From: Acidobacteriota bacterium
GTDB lineage: Bacteria; Acidobacteriota; Terriglobia; Terriglobales; Acidobacteriaceae
Length of the DNA stretch: 39,128 nucleotides
Direction of reading: 5' to 3'
Assembly: GCA_003010405.1 (NCBI GenBank)
Contig: PJLO01000022.1
Location: forward strand, 1 to 39,128
The notes below the pieces were generated by a model. The model was not told where the DNA came from. It saw only the letters and a list, made by a program, of their open reading frames with translations, and made no database searches. Position 1 is the stretch's first letter. Every line of letters starts with the position of its first letter. The position numbers were made by a program, and so were the translations under genes. This document shows, one piece after another, positions 34,171 through 39,128 of this stretch.

Positions 34171-34342
34171 TACTGTCAGCGTTCGTTCTGGCAACCGGCT
34201 TTTCGGGGACATCATGAGCGCAGAGACCGGCTTACGTGTGGAAGCCTCGAAATACGGCTCGAGGACGCCGAAATTGTAGAGCACCAGGAAGAACTTTTCG
34301 AAACGGGCGGGTTTCACTCAAGTGTAGAGCGAGGTCTGGACA

Positions 34343-35035
34343 ATGAAAAAGGAGAGTGCAGTACTGTTCAGTCTGGTCCTGGTGATTGCTCTTGCTGTGC
34401 CCCCCAAGGCGACCGCTCAGGTGGCAATTCGATTTGGCGTTGGGCCTTATGGGTACGTTGCGCCTGCGCCGTACCCCTACTATTACTACTATCCACCCTG
34501 CGGCTACTATCCTTCCCCTCCTTGCGTCCATCCCTACGGCGGAGTCCCATACGGCGGCGGGTGGTATGGCGGAGGCTGGGGGCCTGCTTACTGGTATCCC
34601 GATCGTTATACGTATCGCGGGCGTAATTACGTCTATCCACGCGCGCCGGTTAAACGTGGCGCCAGCCCTCCGTTGGCTAGTGAAATCAACCGTACTGGCC
34701 GCGTCTCGGTTTATGGGATTCACTTCGACACTGCCAAGGCCAATATAAAGCCTGAATCCGACGCGACGCTGAAAGAGGTAGCCAAGCTGCTTCAAGACGA
34801 CCCCAAGCTGAAACTCTATGTTGTGGGGCACACCGATAACCAAGGCGCGATCAGTTTTAATATGGATCTTTCACGCCGACGCGCAGAGGCGGTCGTTTCC
34901 GCTCTTGCGAGCAAATATGGAGTCGCGACTGGCCGACTGCGGGCTTTCGGCAGTGGTCCGTACGATCCTGTGGCCTCGAACGACAGCGAGGACGGCCGCG
35001 CCAAAAACCGTCGCGTCGAACTGGTGAAGCAGTAA
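34343..35035 (+). CDS. OmpA-family protein with Gly/Tyr/Pro-rich N-terminus
   Basis: The signal peptide MKKESAVLFSLVLVIALAVPPKATAQ is followed by about 70 residues rich in Tyr, Pro and Gly (PYPYYYYYPPCGYYPSPP, GGGWYGGGWGP), a flexible or surface-sticky region. From about residue 115 there is an OmpA peptidoglycan-binding domain: VYGIHFDTAKANIKPESDATLKEVAKLL, VVGHTDNQGAISFNMDLSRRRAEAVVSALASKYG, and NDSEDGRAKNRRVELV, with the Asp and Arg that hold diaminopimelate. It has no eight-strand OmpA barrel, so it is a periplasmic anchor rather than a porin. GAGGT lies before the ATG. Confidence 0.92.
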   Translation: MKKESAVLFSLVLVIALAVPPKATAQVAIRFGVGPYGYVAPAPYPYYYYYPPCGYYPSPPCVHPYGGVPYGGGWYGGGWGPAYWYPDRYTYRGRNYVYPRAPVKRGASPPLASEINRTGRVSVYGIHFDTAKANIKPESDATLKEVAKLLQDDPKLKLYVVGHTDNQGAISFNMDLSRRRAEAVVSALASKYGVATGRLRAFGSGPYDPVASNDSEDGRAKNRRVELVKQ

Positions 35036-35051
35036 AACGCGGAGGCCACGG

Positions 35052-35942
35052 TTAGCGTCTCGGCAAGGTGACTGTGGCATAAAAGCCATGCCCGACGTTG
35101 TTGCTGTCCCAGTAATTGCCGACCACGCTGACCGTGTTGTTTTTACTTCTGTTAGTAAGCCCGCTTACGGAGGTAGAGGTCGCACCCGGATAAGCGATAG
35201 AGTAGAAGGCGCCACTGCCGCTATACAGAAAAGCGCCACTGCCAGTTGTGCCGATCATGTCACCAAAGTCGTTGATACCTGCGAGAGTTGCGCCGCTTAC
35301 TTGCGTGAACTCTTTGAAAACGCCTTTACTCCACGTGAAACTGCGTACGCCGCCCTGTGCTGTATTAGGTTCGTAATTCCCGACCACTACGGTCAGATTG
35401 TTAACTCCGACTATTGTTGTGCTAAACGCGCCTGGAAACTGCAGTGTGGTGACAGCCCCTTTACTGAGCAGGAATCCGCGCCGATTGCATAACTTGCCGT
35501 CGCAGTGCCAATCCTGGTAATCGCCCACGATCTCTCCTTTGTTGTTGATCCCGAAGAACCACGTGTTTTTCGGTCCCGGAGCGACGTACGCTCCATAAGC
35601 GCCATCGCTATAAGAGGTCATTCCGTACACGGTCGAATGAACTGGGTACTCAGTGTAATAGTGTCCCACTATAGTTTCCGCGTCGTTAACGCCTTCAACA
35701 GTGGTCCAGTTAGTCCCGAGGTAACCTGGAAAAGAAATTGTGCTGAATGCTCCATTTTTGAGCCGAAAGCCGTTGTACTTTACACCGTCGTAACACCAGC
35801 CGACAATCACAGTGCCGCCCGGGTTTATCCCTGTGATTTGGCACTGTGTTCCCAGTGAGGCCGGAAAGTCTATCGTCACGTACTGCTGTGCGAAAACGCA
35901 CACTGGAAGAAGCAGCACCCATAAAAGCCGTTTGATCTTCAT
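35052..35942 (-). CDS. secreted HAF-repeat protein
   Basis: A 296-residue exported protein: signal MKIKRLLWVLLLPVCVFAQ, then repeated blade-like units of the HAF type, each with a hydrophobic strand, a GIN or GVN turn and a VGxY-type close (ITGINPGGTVIVGWCYD, VEGVNDAETIVGHYY, FGINNKGEIVGDYQD, IVGVNNLTVVVGNYE, LAGINDFGDMIG). Several units contain ISFPG, LQFPGAFST or AYPGATST. Such proteins are abundant in Acidobacteriota and probably form a beta-propeller-like structure outside the cell. The role is unknown. ATG 35942 is chosen because GGGGAGGA precedes it and the signal starts there. The frame continues back to 36023. It converges on the OmpA-family gene. Confidence 0.85.
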   Translation of the reverse strand: MKIKRLLWVLLLPVCVFAQQYVTIDFPASLGTQCQITGINPGGTVIVGWCYDGVKYNGFRLKNGAFSTISFPGYLGTNWTTVEGVNDAETIVGHYYTEYPVHSTVYGMTSYSDGAYGAYVAPGPKNTWFFGINNKGEIVGDYQDWHCDGKLCNRRGFLLSKGAVTTLQFPGAFSTTIVGVNNLTVVVGNYEPNTAQGGVRSFTWSKGVFKEFTQVSGATLAGINDFGDMIGTTGSGAFLYSGSGAFYSIAYPGATSTSVSGLTNRSKNNTVSVVGNYWDSNNVGHGFYATVTLPRR

Positions 35943-36324
35943 TTCGACGCATTCCTCCCCGCTAATCTGAACCACTCTCGGGCCCACACTTGAAAGCCGA
36001 GTTCCTGAAACAGATGAGAGCATGTTGGAGCCTGTTCCAGTTGCCTGAATGCCTCAAGATTCCTGCCATACGCGTCAGAGAGTGCTTCGCGGCAGGTTCT
36101 TGCGATCTGCCGGTCATTTCTGTAATTGCGGGCTACAGGGAGAGCAAGGCAAGAGCTTCAGACGTAAAAACGCCACTGGCCAGATATCCAGTGGCAGCGC
36201 CTGAAGCTTTTTCTGCTGTTTCTGTGTCGATTCTGTAAATCTGGCGATGTTTCTGTCTAGGGGCAGGGCTGCAGGGAAGTAATGTTCACCAGCAACTCTG
36301 TAGTTCGAGTACAAAGCGAGTTGG
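35943..36324. other. 382-base gap with a nested, possibly bidirectional terminator
   Basis: No gene is supported. The only structure is the nested inverted repeat at 36154-36212 (next entry). Confidence 0.5.
36154..36212. terminator. nested inverted repeat, terminator for both strands
   Basis: The inner stem GCCACTGG (36172-36179) / CCAGTGGC (36188-36195), read in reverse, is followed by G and TTTTT: a good terminator for the 36325-36795 gene. The outer stem AGCTTCAG (36154-36161) / CTGAAGCT (36201-36208) is followed by TTTT in the forward direction. Confidence 0.65.
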
Positions 36325-36795
36325 TTACGCGGCTTTCTTCGACTGCGCGCGCATCTGCTGCATGTGTTGGCGCATAGCATTCATAAATCCCGGAGACCGG
36401 CTTTCGATCCATTGTTCATAACGTTGAGCCGCTTGTTCCATATTTGTGAGGAATTGTTTATTTCCGAACCGCTCCCGGGCTTCTTTGATGCATGGCTTGA
36501 TGCGCTCCCAAACTCCGAAGAACTCTTCGTTTGTTTCAAAGAAAAGGTCTTCGTAAAGTAGTCCATAGTTGAGCAAAGCACATGCCTGCTCCCAGTAACT
36601 GGCTACCATCATGAAATAGTTCCCAGCCTCTGATCCGGGAGGCGCAATGCGCATGGCCTCGTCCAAATTATCCGCAAAGCATTCCTTGAAGAACCATTCG
36701 CGCGCCTTGCGAAGCTTTTCTTCGCGGCGCATTTCGAATATTTGCAGTTGGAGCTGTGCCTGCTCGTGTGTTGGTCGCTGTGTAGGCGTAGTCAT
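36325..36795 (-). CDS. conserved hypothetical, helical 156-aa protein
   Basis: I do not recognise a firm family; it may resemble the DUF4760 group. The protein is all-helical in composition (QLQLQIFEMRREEKLRKAREWFFKECF), with an aromatic middle FMMVASYWEQACALLNYGLLYEDLFFETNEEFFGVWERIKPCI and a C-terminal MRQHMQQMRAQSKKAA. No signal peptide or membrane segment. Not obviously toxin or nuclease. The ATG at 36795 has GGAAGGAGA at a good distance, so translation is well supported. It stands alone. Confidence 0.75.
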   Translation of the reverse strand: MTTPTQRPTHEQAQLQLQIFEMRREEKLRKAREWFFKECFADNLDEAMRIAPPGSEAGNYFMMVASYWEQACALLNYGLLYEDLFFETNEEFFGVWERIKPCIKEARERFGNKQFLTNMEQAAQRYEQWIESRSPGFMNAMRQHMQQMRAQSKKAA

Positions 36796-37243
36796 CGTTT
36801 TCTCCTTCCGGGAAACGTTCCGTTTTTGATTTCCTTGCTAGGATGACGGTCCACTACCACAGGATCTCCAAAAGACGGGCGGAACAGCAGAATAAAAGCA
36901 AGAGGATGGCGCGAAAAGCGTAGTCCCTGGGCCAGAGATGGCCAGGCAAGGCGTTGTATTTTCGAGCCGATGTTCGGGAAGCTTTTAACAGGCGGAAACA
37001 CGCACACAAGGGAAGAGGCGTGTGGAAACGAAAGAGTTTGATGGAGCCGACACATAATGACGCCTTCAGCAACTTAGCCCTTCTCAGATTACGCGCCGCT
37101 GTCCTCCGCAGATCATGGAAGATGAGACCCCGATAAGCGAACCGCTGCTCACTCTTGAAACACTGACAGCCGCTGCCTATTGTCTCCCCGCGCCTCGTAC
37201 AGAGGCGAAGGCTTGCGTTGCTGCTGGCGTAGGACGAATTGTC
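36796..37243. other. 448-base gap with a copy of tRNA-flank sequence
   Basis: Holds no supported gene. It contains the direct repeat copy at 37021-37052 described below. The rest shows only a weak 6-bp hairpin near 37187-37206 without a T-run. Confidence 0.5.
37021..37052 (+). repeat. direct repeat, copy 1 (end of tRNA-Thr plus 3' flank)
   Basis: TTTGATGGAGCCGAC and the 17 or so bases before it are nearly the same as 38603-38635. In reverse it reads the last 10 bases of tRNA-Thr (GTCGGCTCCA) followed by its downstream flank, then diverges inside the acceptor stem. Likely a remnant of an attachment site. Confidence 0.55.
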
Positions 37244-38410
37244 TTACTGTTCATTCTTCAGCACGAGGACGACGATGCGACCGTCGGAGTGGAACTCTCC
37301 CCCTGTTGCTGTCTTGGCCGTGGTCACTGGATCGGCTGGCATGACGTGATCGCGCTGGACTACGAGCCCCGTCTCGGAGAGCGTACCGTTCACATACTCG
37401 CGTTCGCTGTCGATGGCCGCATCAATCTTGTGGGTCACGCCATTGTTTCGCTGATCCCGCTCAAATCCGACATCGTGCGTGGCCGAAACGCACCACAGTG
37501 GCCGCCCATCGACCGTATAGGGCGATTTCCAGACTCGCAGATGATGCCGTGACATCGCTACTTTCACCGGTTCCGCATGCGCGAATCCATAGTCCTGCGG
37601 CCGGTTGAAGAGAAAGAGCGTGCTCATCGGCACCGTGAGATAGTCTTTCTTCTCGATCGATTGCATGAAGGCAGAGAGCACCGCATTCTTCACGTCCTTA
37701 TCTACCTTCACCCACCCGGAGCTGGTGAACGCCTGAACCACCTGCTCCTGGTTGCCGACAATCAGCACATTCACCATGTCGCCGGGATTGTTATTGAGGT
37801 CGGTGACACGGCGCGGAATCTTGTTCAGCAGATCAGGAGCAATGCCTGCCACCCGGGTTTCCGCTGGGCCGCCTGCGCTTGCCGTTCCCGCCACCCCCTC
37901 ATCGAGGACCTCGATTCTCACGTGAAAACTTCCCTTGGCGGTTGAGGCGTCTTCCATACTCTGATTGATTCCCAGGAACAGCTTTCCGCCCACCGGCACA
38001 TCGTGGTCGCCGCTTTCGCCAATCAGAAACGGGACGGCGTAGTCCTTCGAGCCGATGCGGCCGATCAAAGCTCCGTGACCGGCATCCTTTACCGCATATG
38101 CGTGGATGAGGTCAGCCCAGCCACGCGAGAGCCCCGAGGGGCCAAATGTTCCTGAGGTTCGCGATCTCCCCGCAGCGGGATAGGTAATTTGTCCCGTGGC
38201 GGTAAAGTGCAGCTTCGCACCCTGGCGCACCACGATGTTCGTCTCCGTCCATTGCTCCCCCGCTGAAACATCAACCTCATAGGGGCGGGTGCTACCTGTC
38301 CTCGCCGGAGTCGTTAGTGCGTGCGCCGCCGCCTCCACGCCTATCATGCCGGACACAAACACCACGAGCGCTGCAAGCTTCGCCACGCTTCCCTTTCCAG
38401 TAATTCTCAT
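37244..38410 (-). CDS. secreted LssY-C-terminal-domain protein
   Basis: A 388-residue exported protein. After a signal peptide (about 1-30) there is a beta-sandwich segment (about 42-170: YEVDVSAGEQWTETNIVVRQGAKLHFTATGQI, then GKLFLGINQSMEDASTAKGSFHVRIEV) like the PA-IL/LecA-type carbohydrate-binding fold. After a linker (about 170-205) follows the LssY C-terminal domain (about 208-388): GDMVNVLIVGNQEQVVQAFTSSGWVKVD, PMSTLFLFNRPQDYGFAHAEP, RHHLRVWKSPYTVDGRPLWCVSATHDVGFE, AAIDSEREYVNGTL. The function of LssY-C is not established to my knowledge. In LssY itself it follows a PAP2 phosphatase, which is missing here. AGAGGG precedes the ATG. The gene lies between the two tRNA-end repeats. Confidence 0.82.
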   Translation of the reverse strand: MRITGKGSVAKLAALVVFVSGMIGVEAAAHALTTPARTGSTRPYEVDVSAGEQWTETNIVVRQGAKLHFTATGQITYPAAGRSRTSGTFGPSGLSRGWADLIHAYAVKDAGHGALIGRIGSKDYAVPFLIGESGDHDVPVGGKLFLGINQSMEDASTAKGSFHVRIEVLDEGVAGTASAGGPAETRVAGIAPDLLNKIPRRVTDLNNNPGDMVNVLIVGNQEQVVQAFTSSGWVKVDKDVKNAVLSAFMQSIEKKDYLTVPMSTLFLFNRPQDYGFAHAEPVKVAMSRHHLRVWKSPYTVDGRPLWCVSATHDVGFERDQRNNGVTHKIDAAIDSEREYVNGTLSETGLVVQRDHVMPADPVTTAKTATGGEFHSDGRIVVLVLKNEQ

Positions 38411-38602
38411 GCTTGCCCTCTGACCTATGCCTTGCTCGACAAGGCAAACTGGTGGATAGCATAGCTCCAGTCCATGTCCCTCGCAAAGATGCCAAGCCCA
38501 TCGCGAGTGAACGAGCTAAAGAGAAAGCTGTTTTAACCGGAAATTTGGACGGATCCCGAGAGTAGCGCAACTACAAGACAATGCCACCGGGCAGGTGGGC
38601 AC

Positions 38603-38635
38603 TGTGGTGAAACAAAAGAATTTGATGGAGCCGAC
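38603..38635 (+). repeat. direct repeat, copy 2
   Basis: Matches 37021-37052 with a few substitutions and a small insertion. It includes TTTGATGGAGCCGAC, which continues here into the tRNA-Thr fragment. The two copies are about 1.58 kb apart and bracket the LssY-C gene. Confidence 0.55.
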
Positions 38636-38670
38636 GATCGGACTTGAACCGATGACCTGTCGATTACGAA
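38626..38670 (-). pseudogene. 3' half of tRNA-Thr(CGT), probable attachment-site remnant
   Basis: Read on the reverse strand it gives the anticodon loop TTCGTAA (anticodon CGT, Thr), the 3' anticodon stem TCGAC, a five-base variable loop AGGTC, a T-arm ATCGG-TTCAAGT-CCGAT, and the acceptor 3' strand CGTCGGC, discriminator T and CCA. The 5' half is missing: the base pairing partner GTCGA and a GCCGACG acceptor strand do not precede the loop, and the match stops at the anticodon loop. That is the usual boundary of tRNA-targeted integrase crossover sites, so this is a displaced att segment rather than a functional tRNA. Confidence 0.8.
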
Positions 38671-38754
38671 ACGGCTCAGCTTTGCGCATGTTGTTGATAA
38701 ATCTAGGTGGTTCAAGGGGTTAAGAAGGCGTTTCGGGGCGTTCCTGAGGGTATT

Positions 38755-38775
38755 TTGTGCAGCAGTTGTGCAGCA
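38755..38775 (+). repeat. tandem TTGTGCAGCA pair
   Basis: TTGTGCAGCA occurs at 38755-38764 and again at 38766-38775, separated by one base, about 85 bases from the tRNA fragment. It might be a recombinase arm site. There is no other support. Confidence 0.35.
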
Positions 38776-38921
38776 TTTGTGAGTAGTCGTTTTTTGCCCT
38801 CTTGCAGCGCTCCGAATTTTAATCTTTCACATCACACCTCACTGAGAGTGTGACAATGCCTCCGGCGTTCGTCCTCACCGTGGCAAAGATCTCGGTCTCA
38901 GGATCGACTCAGCATGCGAAA

Positions 38922-39104
38922 ATGACGAATATGCTGATAGATGTAGACTGCTATTCCGGGTACAAGGCTGACGAACGACCAGTTCGCTTTCGGTTAGATG
39001 GACACGAGTATCTGGTCGAGGAACTGCTGGACCAGTGGTACGGGCAGGATGACGTCTTCTTTAAAGTACGAGCTGTCAAGGGCGGAGTAAAAGTAGGCCA
39101 GTAG
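38922..39104 (+). CDS. small conserved protein with replaced C-terminus
   Basis: A 60-residue product, MTNMLIDVDCYSGYKADERP, then VRFRLDGHEYLVEELLDQWYGQDDVFFKVRA. The DERPVRF..DG..YxVEELLDxWYGxDxxFFKVRA pattern is that of a widespread small hypothetical family (about 60-80 aa) whose members normally continue with a residue run like DDGNxYILR. Here, right after FFKVRA, the sequence switches to VKGGVKVGQ and stops. That tail is encoded by the first 24-bp tandem unit, so the C-terminus looks cut off by an insertion. No clear ribosome site; ATG 38931 is an alternative start. Function unknown. Confidence 0.6.
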   Translation: MTNMLIDVDCYSGYKADERPVRFRLDGHEYLVEELLDQWYGQDDVFFKVRAVKGGVKVGQ

Positions 39105-39127
39105 GGCGGAGTAAAAGTGAGCCAGTA
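39080..39127 (+). repeat. 24-bp tandem repeat at the window edge, possible IS end
   Basis: GGGCGGAGTAAAAGT begins at 39080 and again at 39104. Each 24-base unit ends GGCCAGTA or AGCCAGTA, with two differences. Repeated GGCGGAGTAAAAGT-type sequence resembles, from memory, the multi-repeat termini of some IS21-family elements. The transposase would lie beyond the window. Confidence 0.45.
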
Positions 39128-39128
39128 G

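Larger units (their letters stand above)
38411..38921. other. 511-base stretch: tRNA fragment and repeats, no gene
   Basis: Contains the second direct repeat, the tRNA-Thr 3' fragment and an 11-bp tandem, each listed separately. No open frame here looks like a protein gene or an integrase. Nothing else seen. Confidence 0.5.

Noticed and set aside
34487..34580. Tandem repeat in the OmpA-family gene
   Set aside because: It is the low-complexity Tyr/Pro/Gly coding stretch, not a CRISPR or mobile repeat.
38626..38700. Complete tRNA gene
   Set aside because: The 3' half is excellent but the 5' acceptor, D-arm and anticodon 5' stem are missing upstream.
38533..38715. Reverse frame of 60 codons across the tRNA fragment
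   Set aside because: Its reading passes straight through tRNA sequence; not a protein gene.

Overview
The window looks like chromosomal DNA from an Acidobacteriota member, probably a Terriglobia or Koribacter-like soil organism. This is inferred from the type of its proteins, not from a database match: a HAF-repeat extracellular protein, a two-domain ThyX, a fungal-type cytosine deaminase, an Rrf2-led suf operon, an ammonia-dependent asparagine synthetase, and frequent TTG or GTG starts. Composition is moderately GC-rich. Most of the window is ordinary core genome. The two ends look accessory.

Layout. 1-1.3 kb: a possible gene start running off the left edge, then a 46-residue Pro/Glu-rich micro-ORF coupled by a TAATG overlap to a 195-residue hypothetical gene. 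1.8-6.4 kb: metF facing a reverse-strand row asnA, rlpA-like, gltA. 6.6-9.5 kb: a fused two-domain ThyX-like gene that may be leaderless, then recA with a structured leader and a 20-bp terminator stem. 9.6-11.1 kb: a STAS protein and an AI-2E-family permease on the reverse strand. 11.4-16.8 kb: coaD, an aspartate aminotransferase and manA-manC-phosphohexomutase, which together take fructose-6-phosphate to GDP-mannose. 16.8-18.3 kb: a small pentad-repeat protein and an orphan MacB/FtsX-type permease. 18.6-23.0 kb: the translation block rplM-rpsI, rpsB, tsf, pyrH, frr, with hairpins between the units. 23.1-23.7 kb: pnuC.

23.7-29.3 kb is an iron-sulfur cluster assembly locus. sufR-sufB-sufC-sufD runs forward, and a rhodanese (SseA-like) gene and sufE run in reverse. 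A perfect 10+5+10 palindrome lies between the two arms and sits across a near-consensus reverse promoter. No cysteine desulfurase (sufS) is present, so the rhodanese-SufE pair is a candidate sulfur-delivery branch.

29.4-35.9 kb holds a YbhB-type protein, a B12-domain radical SAM enzyme, a translationally coupled pair (a lipoprotein carrying only the N-terminal domain of DsbD, and an exported redoxin), a cytosine deaminase, an FMN reductase, an OmpA-family protein and a HAF-repeat protein. 36-39.1 kb is accessory: a conserved hypothetical, a secreted LssY-C protein, a 3' fragment of tRNA-Thr(CGT) with a partial second copy of its flank (likely attachment-site remnants), and a small conserved protein whose C-terminus is replaced by 24-bp tandem repeats at the window edge (possible insertion-sequence end).

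I see no CRISPR array, rRNA, complete tRNA or complete transposase. The strongest candidates for something not routinely described are the split-motif ThyX, the palindrome-controlled suf/sulfurtransferase divergon, the pentad-repeat miniprotein, and the free DsbD-N lipoprotein with its redoxin.
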